Assembly (NCBI RefSeq): GCF_000002995.4
Contig: NW_025062479.1
Location: forward strand, 1,375,221-1,439,220
Length of the DNA: 64,000 bases
Direction of reading: 5' to 3'
Source of the DNA: Brugia malayi
Lineage: Eukaryota; Nematoda; Chromadorea; Rhabditida; Onchocercidae
Positions 40,301 through 50,288 of the stretch are shown piece by piece. Below the pieces are notes generated by a model, which was not told where the DNA came from, made no database searches, and saw nothing but the letters and a program-made list of their open reading frames with translations. The stretch's first letter is position 1; each line of letters begins with the position of its first letter. Both the position numbers and the translations under genes were made by a program.

Positions 40301-42812
40301 CGAGTAGCCAAGAAGTTTGTTGAAGAAGTTACAAAAGATGACAAAGGTGTAAAATTTTTTTTTTTGATTCCAGTTTTTTGAACGATTTGGTAATGCTTGA
40401 AAATATATGTGACTTTAATCGTCATTAGAGTTAGCCTATTTTCTAAAGAATAACACTAATAACACCTATCAAAACCTTTAGCAAAATCATTAAGTAATGA
40501 GGTAATTATTCAGGTTATTTGGGTGGGGGGGGGGGTAGTCAAGTATTTGAAATGTTTTTTTTTTCTCAATAGATTTATTGATTGATTTTATGATTTGCTT
40601 TATGGAAGTCACTATATTTTGTTACTTTCTAGTTTTATTCGGAAGAAATCATAGTAACATATCAAATCATCGAATAATTATGATTTTAAATCAGTTATTT
40701 TTCCTACATTTCAAAATAAAATTTACCTTTTCAGCTGCTAATTGGCAATTATTACGTGGTCTTATACAAACAGTTGCGTATGGCGGACGTATTGACAATG
40801 ATTTTGATATGAATGTTTTAGTTGTTTATTTGAAACGCTATTTCAATTCATCCATTATTGGCATGAATGCTTCTGAAATTGCTCATAACATTACTGTCCC
40901 ATTTTCAACCAATATTATGGTATATTTTTCAGTATATTACATCTATAGTAGAGTGATTTTTTAAATATTTCTCCAATAACTTTCGAAATTGTTCTTTTTT
41001 CACTTTTAATTAATAGAATTTACAATAAGGAGCCAAAAGAAAGGAATTTATTATGGCTTAATTAACAGGATTATATTAACATCATTAATACAAATATACC
41101 TGAGGGAGACAATCCGGCATTATTTGGTTTATCCTCAAATATAAGTACTGCGCGTGAAATGGCGGAAATGAATAAAACAATTCTGCAAATACGTAGCATG
41201 CAAATTTCTGTGGCTACCGAAGTTACATTTGAGAGGTGTTATTTCTTGTTTTAATAGCAATGCTCAACCAATTGTTTATAACAAATATATTGGTCAAGCG
41301 AGAAAAAAAAAAACATGTTACTTTTTTTTTCTGAATGATTTCGAAAAATGTTTGTTAAATGATTTATCAACAATTCTGATCACTTTAAATGGCATTCATG
41401 AATACATAATGAATGTAATTTAAACGATCAAATGAGCTAGCAATTATCGGATGTAAGATGAAAATTGCATGGATATAATACATAGTGTTATGACAATTTT
41501 GAGCAAATTAGCAATGCAAATTAATGATATGAAATGAATTAAAATAAAGTGAAAGTTTTTCAGGAATGTATGGAATAAAGCTTTGAATCCAATTATAACA
41601 CTTTGGAAGCAGCTCAATTCTCAATCAACATTACACTCCATGAATGTACCATTGATACAACATACTGATGATCTCATTCTCGAAATTATTTCTCTGGAAT
41701 ATGTTCATGCAATAACATTGGTACACATTATATGTAATAATTTTTGATATATTGAAAAAAGAGAAATAAACTTGAATTTTAATAATATGCAATGAAATTG
41801 AAATGTAAAAATTTTTAGGTTCAAAAAGTGCATAAATACCTTGGTGCAATAAGTAAATGTTTACGTGGCATACAATTATTCACATCAGAAATTGCTAATG
41901 GTGCACGAGCATTAATGATGCATCAAGTTTACTTTTCGTTTTTATAAAAAAAACAAAGAGTTTTATTTATTATTGATGTATTCGTCAATAAAATCTTCCT
42001 TAGGACACTTTTCATTTTGTTTACATTTATTTATAGACACCAGAAGAGTGGCAAGAAGCATGGAGAGGTCCATCGGATCCAGCTCAATATTTATCACTTT
42101 TAATACATAAAGCTAAATCAATCGAACAATTATCACATATCAATGATAGCTATAAAATATTAGCTAATCCAATCAAACTTGGCAATATTTTTCGACCTAC
42201 TGCATTCTTTAATGCTTTACGGCAATTAACTGCAAGGTTGTGCTAAATAATTATTTTTAAATTGAATTTAATTTTGAATTCGAAATTTTTACTTCTTAAC
42301 ACGACAGTTTCAAATTTATTCTTCCTACTTGTGATTTAACAAAGTATACTTAGTTTCAGGAAAAAACATATATCTATGGATGAATTAAAATTAGGTACTG
42401 CATGGAATGGTGCATTTCTGAAGAATGAAAATGTAATGGAAATATCCGGAATTCACATTCAGGGAGCTTTATTTGAAGATCATATCGTTGAAATAAAACA
42501 GACATCACCAACTGTTGCAACAGCTCCAAATCTTTACATTGCTTGGATATCTGCGGTAAGTATGAAGCGATGCAAAAGCAACATTCAAATGAGTGAAAAT
42601 GAAGGAACAAGTTTTTTTTTTTCTGGAAATGTAGATTTGAAAAATATTTTCAGGATGCTTCGGATGTGTATGAAAAAGATAAATCAATATTTGTACCACT
42701 TTACGCAACACCTGAACGAAATCAGTTAATTGCTAAAGTTCAAATGCCATGTACTAAAAATCCGGACAAATGGATTATTGCTTCAGTTGCATTATTTTTA
42801 TCAAATCAATAG
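8727..42812 (+). CDS. che-3: Cytoplasmic dynein-2 heavy chain (IFT retrograde motor), complete, 88 exons
   Basis: Heavy chain of dynein-2, the ATP-driven minus-end motor that carries IFT trains back from ciliary tip to base; in nematodes it acts in sensory-neuron cilia. The joined exons give about 12,600 nt, or 4,199 residues, close to the 4,170-4,310 usual for the family. The order is tail, linker, AAA1 (GPAGTGKT), AAA2 (GPSGSGKS), AAA3 (GPDGSGKE), AAA4 (GRAGMGRR), coiled-coil stalk with microtubule-binding domain, AAA5, AAA6 and C-terminal domain. GGSLLLAGR at AAA4 and INSLLSSG are typical of DYNC2H1 rather than DYNC1H1 or axonemal chains. The ATG at 8727 has an in-frame TAG six bases upstream, and a possible trans-splice acceptor (GATAG) ends at 8720. 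TAG at 42810-42812 closes the frame, with AATAAA at 42826. Nearly all introns are GT..AG; exceptions are at 30358/30533 and near 14542. The exon 2/3 junction (9306/9459) is also weak. Exon lists are given in the domain entries. Confidence 0.95.
14542..21824 (+). other. che-3: che-3 exons 13-32: distal tail and linker (residues ~658-1573)
   Basis: Exons: 14542 (or 14563)-14737, 14858-14937, 15108-15225, 15462-15575, 15798-15925, 16403-16529, 16727-16843, 16940-17089, 17575-17777, 18052-18207, 18513-18624, 19106-19351, 19536-19619, 19847-19935, 20076-20224, 20543-20661, 20813-20929, 21179-21292, 21417-21521, 21601-21824. This is the DHC_N2 linker that swings during the power stroke. Landmarks are ESHQLMIK-like [60 protein letters not shown] and [14 protein letters not shown]. 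The first exon has no AG at the position implied by conservation (see findings). Confidence 0.92.
14981..15020 (+). repeat. Poly(T) tract of 40 bases in a che-3 intron
   Basis: An unbroken run of 40 T occupies a quarter of the 170-bp intron 14938-15107. Comparable long runs in this gene include A31 at 23692-23722 and long T runs near 11108, 30418 and 31330. Such lengths are prone to slippage and sequencing error. Confidence 0.85.
22127..24383 (+). other. che-3: che-3 exons 33-42: AAA1, main ATPase site (residues ~1574-1907)
   Basis: Exons: 22127-22238, 22334-22397, 22561-22628, 22773-22916, 22993-23082, 23171-23312, 23472-23553, 23850-23973, 24135-24239, 24315-24383. The Walker A motif GPAGTGKTE is encoded at 22593-22619 (residues ~1644-1652), and Walker B CFDEFNR in exon 36. 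ITLNP and [16 protein letters not shown] follow, as does the conserved [15 protein letters not shown]. All catalytic residues expected for the principal hydrolysis site are present. I chose the acceptor at 22560 over one at 22548 because it gives the conserved [10 protein letters not shown] without four extra residues. Confidence 0.95.
24637..26358 (+). other. che-3: che-3 exons 43-48: AAA2 (residues ~1908-2219)
   Basis: Exons: 24637-24813, 24998-25168, 25329-25450, 25598-25699, 25841-26021, 26176-26358. The P-loop GPSGSGKST is at 24697-24723. The Walker-B region reads [14 protein letters not shown] with [13 protein letters not shown] LNSVLDDNR, then [12 protein letters not shown] and [13 protein letters not shown]2 of dyneins binds ATP structurally and does not normally hydrolyse it. 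The pattern fits that, with the D-G-D-I-D replacement of a canonical Walker B that all dyneins share. Confidence 0.94.
26510..30095 (+). other. che-3: che-3 exons 49-55: AAA3 and AAA3-AAA4 spacer (residues ~2220-2542)
   Basis: Exons: 26510-26655, 26892-27126, 27566-27715, 27910-28078, 29302-29395, 29680-29735, 29976-30095. The P-loop GPDGSGKE is at 26558-26581. It keeps GxxxxGK but has Glu where most P-loops have Ser or Thr; the human protein also lacks Ser/Thr here. [19 protein letters not shown] and EWISLENIQ follow. The spacer after exon 52 is shorter than in vertebrates, whose glycine/proline-rich loop is absent. The 1.2 kb intron 28079-29301 is the largest of the gene. Confidence 0.9.
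28079..29301 (+). other. Largest che-3 intron (1.2 kb), with a local repeat
   Basis: The intron runs from donor GTATTT to acceptor ATAATCAG and is phase 1 on both sides. Its first half is less A/T-monotonous than other introns. Its second half holds an A/T repeat, about 28987-29139, in which GACAGT(A/G)TCGA and ATGAAAATTTAAC recur around (TA)-rich spacers. I see no ORF and no transposon termini, and the human protein offers no extra conserved exon here. Confidence 0.55.
30272..31500 (+). other. che-3: che-3 exons 56-59: AAA4 (residues ~2543-2742)
   Basis: Exons: 30272-30358, 30533-30678, 30814-31036, 31358-31500. [17 protein letters not shown] spans the P-loop position, with Arg in place of the P-loop Lys (GRAGMGRR, 30553-30576), exactly as in dynein-2 heavy chains of other animals. 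[30 protein letters not shown] and LHIILILN follow. This is the strongest evidence that the gene is dynein-2 and not dynein-1. The exon 56 end is fixed by homology, not by a GT donor. Confidence 0.9.
31760..34962 (+). other. che-3: che-3 exons 60-67: stalk coiled coil and microtubule-binding domain (residues ~2743-3107)
   Basis: Exons: 31760-31951, 32116-32253, 32469-32576, 32704-32870, 33006-33129, 34077-34198, 34512-34656, 34864-34962. Exons 60-62 encode the charged ascending coil ([25 protein letters not shown]). Exons 63-65 encode the microtubule-binding tip ([48 protein letters not shown]). Exons 66-67 form the descending coil (heptads in [17 protein letters not shown]). The 947-bp intron 33130-34076 separates the tip exons. 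Confidence 0.92.
33574..33662 (+). repeat. Tandem duplication of ~45 bp in a che-3 intron
   Basis: Two adjacent copies, 33574-33620 and 33621-33662, share ATG(T)ATGTGAAGAATT, GGAGGTGTTTACAAA / GAAGTGTTACAAA and AGAGATTAAAAT, with a few changes and small indels. The unit lies in the intron 33130-34076. It is probably a replication-slippage duplication. Confidence 0.75.
35128..36762 (+). other. che-3: che-3 exons 68-72: AAA5 (residues ~3108-3350)
   Basis: Exons: 35128-35280, 35519-35707, 35854-35956, 36308-36471, 36643-36762. Landmarks are [81 protein letters not shown] and [22 protein letters not shown]5 has no nucleotide site in dyneins and none is seen. All junctions are canonical and phase-consistent. 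Confidence 0.94.
37106..42812 (+). other. che-3: che-3 exons 73-88: AAA6 and C-terminal domain (residues ~3351-4199)
   Basis: Exons: 37106-37240, 37350-37493, 37843-37992, 38137-38244, 38384-38588, 38662-38774, 39160-39336, 39521-39781, 40262-40346, 40735-40919, 41069-41235, 41564-41720, 41819-41926, 42037-42236, 42360-42555, 42654-42812. Landmarks are [67 protein letters not shown] and GLSSNI. For exon 77 I chose AG at 38383 over AG at 38371 because it restores the expected spacing. The final residues [10 protein letters not shown] and the TAG match the usual dynein-2 C-terminus. AATAAA at 42826-42831 is a likely poly(A) signal. Confidence 0.94.
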
Positions 42813-44205
42813 TAAATTTGATTGTAATAAAATTTAATTTCATTTTTCTTTCTGTAGAAAATCTCATATTTTGAAAAATAATGTTTTATAAAAGAGAAAA
42901 TAAACAGATTTGTAAAGATTTATTGTAGTATCTGTTTATGGATTTAAATATAATGATAATAAATAATTTATTCAGTGAAAAAATTTTTTGTAATTAAGAA
43001 TGTTTTATATACAGAGCAAAACATAAAGGCAATTTTGGTCAGTGATCAACTTCAACAGTTCAAAGATCCTAATTTTGGTCCTTTCAATAAACAGACACAG
43101 CATGACACACTTTTTTTGTTTTTTATTTTGTTTTGTTTTGTTCTTTTCTGTCTTAGCAATCGCTAAAAACATGCTCAAATAGCTGTCGCTCTACACATTG
43201 CTGAAATTTTACCATTTTCATCAAATATTTCATAAATTGAATTATATTGTTTGAAAAAAGATAGGAAATAAGATAAACATGTGTTTAATATGTGAAAATA
43301 AATAAATATTAGATTACAATTAATTAAAATGATACATAGAAATGATGATCATTCCGGAACTATGACTAATCAATAATTGCTAAATGAAATAATGATATAT
43401 TATCAATAATTGACATTAAGAAACAATGAAATTATATTGAAATTGTCAGCATCATACTGATCAATTATTATATTTTTGATACTGTTCCAGAAGCATCAAA
43501 TGAATATATATTTTAAAATATAGAGCTTAAATTGTTTACAACAATATAACCAAAAAATGAATGAATGCATATGTGTATGTATGTATATAGCTATTATGAT
43601 AACTGTATTAAGTTAGAAAAAGACTGTGATATGTTAAAATTATCAAATAAATCTCTGATAATTTTTAAATATGAATGAGAAAATAAAAAAAATGAAATGT
43701 GGTAAGTTTAAAAAAAAAAAAGGAAAAAACAAAAATTTGGTTAAATGTTTGATTACATTGCTATGTGAAATCAATTTTATATGAATTGGAGAAGAATATA
43801 TTATATCATTTAATGCTTAATGATTTGTGAATTATTCATCAGAGATTTTCATTTTAATTATTTCAACAAAAACGAGAAAAAAAAGTTATCGTTGAAAAAA
43901 TGAGTGAAAATATGTTATTATTAGTGATTATAAAAAAAAAAAAAAAAAAGGTACAATCATTTATTCGATCAATTTTAATCTAAATGAATGTTGATACAAT
44001 TTAAATTACACTATTTAAATTAACTACAAATTAAAGTAAACAATTTTAACATAACTTTTCATCAATTATTACAAGTTACAATAATTTTTTTATTTTTTTG
44101 AAATGAAAAAAATAATGCCTTTAATCATTAATAATGGTTGGACGAATAAATATGAATGAGAAAAGAATCGAATGCAAGTAATAAATAATGTGTAATAGAT
44201 GAATT
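42813..44205. other. Convergent intergenic gap, che-3 to VGLL4-like gene
   Basis: The gap is A/T-rich, with AATAAA for che-3 at 42826-42831 and, on the other strand, TTTATT at 44089-44094 as a candidate poly(A) signal about 110 nt past the VGLL4-like stop. A plus-strand ORF at 42975-43166 is short and lacks conserved features, so I leave it out. No RNA gene or repeat family recognised. Confidence 0.5.
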
Positions 44206-47200
44206 TTAGCGATTTCCACGAAGAAGTTCGTAAGTCTCTGCTCCAAGTGCTTTTCGAAAGTGATCTTCTACTGAAAAAGGAAAAAGGAATTTAATTATTG
44301 AAATTTCATATAGATATATTTTATTACTCAAAATTCGTTACTTATACTTGATTATTTCATCAGAAAAAAAAATTAGCTGAAAGTCATAACAGAGTTTTAA
44401 AAAAATAATAGAAAGATAATAAGTGATAAAATATTTAAGCTCTCTTTAACAATCCTTTACTGGTTTATCAACCTTGATCAGTGATAGTAGGTGGAATAAT
44501 ATCAGTCAATTTCATTGCAATAATAATAATATTTAACTTTTTCTTACCATTAAATTATATTAAATATCTATATTAAAGATATTCCATAATCCAATTTTTA
44601 ATTTTAAAATGCACGTTCCATGCATTTTATGAAAGACAAAAAAGATAAATTAGAAGAAATAAAAAAAAATAAAATAATTTCTTTTTTCAAATAGTAAAAA
44701 GCATTTGTTGTTTATTTTTCTGTTAAAAGAATTATGACATTTGTTTAGAATAATCAAATGATATTGCATACAGATAAAATCACTATTTTTTAATTGCAGT
44801 AACAAAAAATTTTTTCATTTTACTTTGGTTTTCTCAGATTTGCTTTATTTAAATTTTCCTAATTTGAATGAAAAAAAACCTCAATTGCTCACTTTCAATT
44901 CCGGAATTATTCACAACAATTTGTTGTGGTGAGCTTACGCTACATGATAGAGTGCTTCGTAAACCGGTTGTTTGATTGCTTTTACGGTGTAGTAGTGATC
45001 CTGAAAATTTAGATATATCTAATGTGGCTAATTGTGCACATATTTGTAATTTTTGTTAATGATTAAAATAAATTGTTGAATGGATTACATATGGATCATA
45101 ATTTATACAGATTAAATTATCACCGGAAATTTTTTTGTCAACATCAGTTTGAACCGGTGGTGTGTAATGAACATAATTTGTTTGCCGTCTTGGCCATTTA
45201 CCACTAAGCGATCGCCGGAAATGTTCCGAAACATCTGGTTCAGGAGTGGGTCGTGATGTTACTGAGGAAGCTGATCGACGCATATCAACATTACGTCGTA
45301 CTAAAAATACAATAAGAATTTTTAGAAATTACAGCAAAGTTGAAATTTTAACAATAATCATTCATAATTGTTGAATATTTTCAGATTAATAAAAAAATAA
45401 TAAAATGAAGGTACATTTTAGTGGACAAATTAAAAATTTTTCCTGTTTTTTTCAAATTTTAATATTGAAATTTTTTGATATTCCAAATAAATTTATTACT
45501 AATGATAATATTTTCATTTCATTCAAGCAAACAAAATGGCTTAAAGATAAAAAAATAGCAAAAAAAAACGTCAGAAACTCTTGTTCAATTAATTTTGTTT
45601 TAATATCTCATTTACTTATTTTTTTTTTTTTTTTGCTTTTTGTTTTTTTTGTTTTTCCCATATGTTAACAAAATTTTCGCTTCTGCTAACATTTTAAACT
45701 ACGGAAATATTTATGTACATAAAATATACAAAAGAAAAAAGCTATGCATGAAAAGATTTTTTTAAAAAATCCATATTTTTTACTGAGAAATGAATTTGAA
45801 ATATTTCGAGAATTCACATTTCTCTACTAAGTTTTCATTATTTTATAAGTAATCTATAAAAAGTTAGATTATGCAAAAATATGATAATATATTGGCAGTA
45901 AATGTTCAATGTTGTTTTGTTATATTGATATGTTAGTTATTTCTGATATCAAAGTATAGCTATCATTTTTTCATTCGTTAATTTAAAAAAAAAATTTTTT
46001 TTTTTTTTGGATTATTCAGTGAAAGTGTTAAATTGAAGTCGTAATTTCTTTTTCCTTTTCTTTTTCACTTGTTTCTTCTCTTTCTTTTTTGAAAAGAAAA
46101 CGTTTGAAAAAAAAAAAGCTAACTGAAAGAAAATTTTCATAACTTTTTTTTGTATTATGTAAAAAATTACTTGATGCCATTTTTTCTTTTTCTTTTTTTT
46201 TCTTTTTTTTTTTAAATTGGAAAATCAAAAAATTGGAAAAGAATGCGATCGGCATCATCGACAATACCAATCACCATTATCATCTACCACGATCATCTGA
46301 TGTTTCAGCAAAATTTTTTTGTTTTTCGTTTTTTCTTTTTTTTGTTTCATAAAAGAATATTCCGACATTCCTTCTTACACTTAATACCAGTTGTCATCGA
46401 TACCAATCAAAGTTTTCATATGCAAAAATATTTTTGTCAACTTGTAAAATCTGAGAGACAAAAAAAAGCAAAAAGCAAAAAGAAACAAAGTAAAGTTTCA
46501 GTGTAAAATATATTTGTAACTTAAAATATTGCAATAATATTCTATTATTCATTTATTGATTGATCCAGTTTATCTGATCTTAGCTATGATTGATTCATTT
46601 AATCATTTCAATTTCCTTTTAGATGCTTCTTTATCCATTTCATACTATCTTTTATCAATTATCATTTACATAATGATTATAAAAAGTATCAGCCATATAT
46701 TCCAAAAAAATTTTTTTTTCTTTTTTTGACTGAATGAAATTGTGTAATGAAAGTAATGTTTAATATTTTTCACCTTATCTTGCTCTAAATTGTAATTTGG
46801 TCAGCATGTGAGAAAATTTTAGTAACCGGAAATGATCTATTATTGCATAATACATTCGGAAACAATTCACGGACCCTGTGGTTTTTATATGAATAATTAA
46901 AACAAGCAATGCTTGCATTATAAGGTTAAAAAAAAAGGACAAAAAAAAAATAAATAAATGATTTGGAACGATAGATAATGTTATATAATGCCTTTCATTC
47001 ATTAATATAAGAGGATTTTTTTTTCTCTCCTCTATTAATTAATTACTTTTTTTTTTAAAAAAAAAAAAAATTACTATGGAGGAGATAATAGGAGAAAAAA
47101 TGCAAAAGAATGTGATAAGAGGATAATATAAAGTGGGAAAAAAGGGAGAAAGGGGTATGTATGAAGGATAAACTTAATGAAAGGAAATTTTTGTTAAAAA

Positions 47201-48296
47201 AAGGCGATTATTTGTCTCATGAAACATAATTATTTATAACAGAGGTATTTTTCGATTCTCTAATAAATTTCTTTTTTCGTTATTTTAAAAATTTGAGTGG
47301 CAAAAGTTTAGCAAAAAGATGCATTAAAAAATAAAATTTGTCAAAGTATGCTTATCGGATGGAAAAAAAGAGAAAACAGAAATAAGCTATTTCCATAAAT
47401 TCATCTGTTCACCTATCTATAATGATAATGATGATAATAATTAATAATAGTGATAATAATAATAACAATACCAATGATAATAATAATTAATAATAGTAAC
47501 AATTATCAAAAATTTTTTTCTTCTTTGAATATAAAATAATTTTTTCTTTCTTTTGTTTTCTTTTTAAGGATGCAATAAATTCATGAAAAAAAAAAAAAAG
47601 TACTTGCAAAAATTTTGCACTAATGGTAATTTGATAATAAAACAAAAATTTTTCCTTTTCGCTACAATATTTGCATCTATCAATTAATTAATTGATTTCA
47701 TTGAGAAAAAAAAAAGCAATTGTTGATGTTAAATTTAGAATTTTAATTCTCATCTTTTTATCCTCTCTTCAATTCTCTCTCTCTCTTTCTAAAAAATAAA
47801 ATATACCATAACCATTTCGTATAACGGTTGGCCGAGGTTGTGATTTCAAAATGGATGAGCATGATGGTAAACAGCGCATTTCACGTTTTTTAAGCGATAA
47901 ATCCAATGGCTAAAATTAATACTTTTCCTTTTTTTTTTTAATTTCGTAAAATCTCAACAATTTTTTTTTAATTTTTTAAAGAAATGAAATTTTAAAAGTT
48001 TATATATTAACCTTATCATATTGCTCTTCTTCATCATCATCATCAAGGTGTACATCACGTGCTACATCGGTAATTCCAACAACATCAATATCCGCATCAC
48101 ATGGTATGCTATTTATGTTTATCGTATGATATGGTGGTGGTGGCACAATGGATGATGAAGTAACAGTGCTAGTTACTGGTGGTGATATAATTGTTGATGG
48201 TATATAAGATGGTGATATACGAACAGGTATTGTTAGATTACCTAACGGTAGATTAATTGATAATGTCGGTGGTTGGGTCATTGGACAACTGTACAT
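44206..48296 (-). CDS. VGLL4/Tgi-like TEAD cofactor with two Tondu motifs, complete, 245 aa
   Basis: Exons on the minus strand: 48296-48012, 47909-47807, 45300-45124, 45000-44893, 44270-44206. All have GT..AG borders and phases 0,1,1,1, giving 738 nt. The ATG at 48296 has an in-frame TAG 21 nt upstream. Residues 152-165 (DVSEHFRRSLSGKW) and 225-238 (IEDHFRKALGAETY) are two Tondu motifs of the V/IxxHFxxxL type that bind TEAD factors. Residues 96-100 are PLDLS, the CtBP-binding consensus. RPTVI (121-125) matches the RPSVI block before the Tondu pair of vertebrate VGLL4. PPPPY (52-56) is a WW-domain ligand, and residues 86-92 are acidic. Family members (fly Tgi, vertebrate VGLL4) repress TEAD/Sd targets and compete with Yorkie/YAP in the nucleus; the same role, with an EGL-44-like TEAD, is inferred. 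The protein ends eight residues after Tondu 2, shorter than VGLL4. It converges with che-3. Confidence 0.85.
45301..47806 (-). other. 2.5 kb intron 2 of the VGLL4-like gene
   Basis: The intron runs from donor GTATAT at 47806 to acceptor TTTTTAG at 45301. It contains T-rich and A-rich tracts and ATAATGAT-type triplet repeats (about 47410-47510). Several short low-complexity ORFs on both strands look non-coding. It is the largest intron of the gene and the most likely place for internal regulatory elements, but I identify none. Confidence 0.55.
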
Positions 48297-50256
48297 TGCA
48301 TTTGGTAATTTAAACTATTCCTTTCTTTTCTTTTTCTTTTTTTTTTTCGTTTCTAACAAATTCCTAAAAGCAAAAAAAAAAGTTTTTTTAGAAAAGAAAT
48401 TTTTTTAATTTAAAATATTATTTCATTAGTAATGCACATTCAAAGCTATTTTAGAAGTTTTTAAACTCTAATTTCAATAATATTTTCAGACATCAGATAT
48501 TGTTATATTCATGCAAAAATGTCTTTACAAAATGCTTGGTATAGAGTGATTGTATAATAATGAATGCTTTTCTTCGTATTGTTATAATCTTTCTTTCTTC
48601 TTTTTTTTTTTTTTTACAGAAAAAAAAAAAAAAACAGAAAATTTTCAAATTGTAGAAATCAAAATGAATTTTTCACATTTACTTACATCTAATATAACTA
48701 TTATTTATGGAAAAAAGATAAAAAAATAAAAATAAAGAAGCAATGCTTGTATTGATGAAATGATCATATCAACTATTTTGTGCTTTTGTGTATAATTTAT
48801 ATACGATTGAAGTTAAATTTCCAAATTTTGTTATACGAATGATCCATTTCTATCAATAACAAAAGTATTTGCTGAAATATAGTGTTGCAAAAAAAGAAAA
48901 AAAAAAAAAAAAATGGAAATGATAGTAGCAATAGAAATGGAAGTATGTAAGTGATTTTTGTCAATGAAATCATTCTATTAAATTGATTTGATTATAATAT
49001 ATCAGTAATGAATGAATAAAGATAAAGTAGTAAGTTTAATGATTAAATTAAATAAAATAATTGACAGTAAACTATAGTCAGTCGCAAAAACAGAAAAAGC
49101 ATCAAGTAAATAAGTTTTTGATGGTTATATAGTTTACTTCTTGATTTTTCGCATTACAATTAGGGAGTAAATTTTTATCATTAACATAGCAAATAATAAA
49201 CAAATAACTGGTTAGTTTGAAAAGTTGAAGAGTTTTAATTTTTCAAAATTACTTATATTTCATGTTGCACTTTTTACCAATTTTCCTGATGAATAAAACA
49301 TTTTAAAAATTTAAAAAATTGTGCCGCTATTCTGGTCTTTGTTCAACAATGTTTCAAACTTACAATAAAGAAAAAGAAAAAAAAAAGATGGCTGAAAGAT
49401 CGAAAAAAAAAGGAAATTAAAAAAAAAATGTATATATATATATATATATAAATTAGGATAAGATTAAAGAAAATTTACAAAAGTTGAATGAATGGAATGT
49501 GCGATATGATGACTGAATGAAAAATGAAAATTGATGTAAAAAGATGATAGTTTGTTTGAAGTAAAATGGATAAAAGTTTGGAATAAAAGTAGAATGAAGA
49601 GGAAACTATGAGAATAATAGAGATGATATTTGAGGTTCATGCTTGATGATAATAGGGAGACCTTGAAAAAAGGAGAAAAAAAAAAAATCAGGAATAATAA
49701 AGGTCAACAGAACGAAGTAAGAGGAAATGAGGAATTACAAATTTACCGTTGACAATTATCACAAATATAATATTATTTCCGTCAGATAAATAAATGAAAA
49801 GTTAAGCTCAAGCGGATATTGCTTGAAACTTTATCGGAAACTAAAAGATCAAATCATTCCTCTCTTCCTCTCTCTCTCTTCCAGGAAATGTTGACACCAT
49901 AAATGGTTTGATGCCATGAATGAGTAAAAGTATAAATGAATGAATTAATGAATGAATGAATAGATAGATAGATTGGTTGGATGACATTTCGGCATTTTGC
50001 GGAGAAAACTAAGGGAGAGAGGGAGGGAGAGGGAGAGAGAGAGAGCGAGAGAAAGAGCTGAATGGAATGCAGGCCTTGATTGTCGTTGCAAAACTGGAAT
50101 TTGCAAATTTGAAGTATTTGAACGTTTGTAGTCTTCGTGCCATCGTTCTTCACCATGTCGTTTTCACAATAATCATTCCACTTCTTCCACTTCTCTTTCC
50201 TCTTTTTACTTCCGATTCGGCCTACTCATACACAATTTCATCTTTCCCTCTCTCCC

Positions 50257-50288
<32 letters not shown>

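Noticed and set aside
42975..43166. 63-codon plus-strand ORF just after che-3
   Set aside because: It starts in A/T-rich 3' flank past the che-3 poly(A) signal, has no known motif, and ends in Phe/Leu from T runs.
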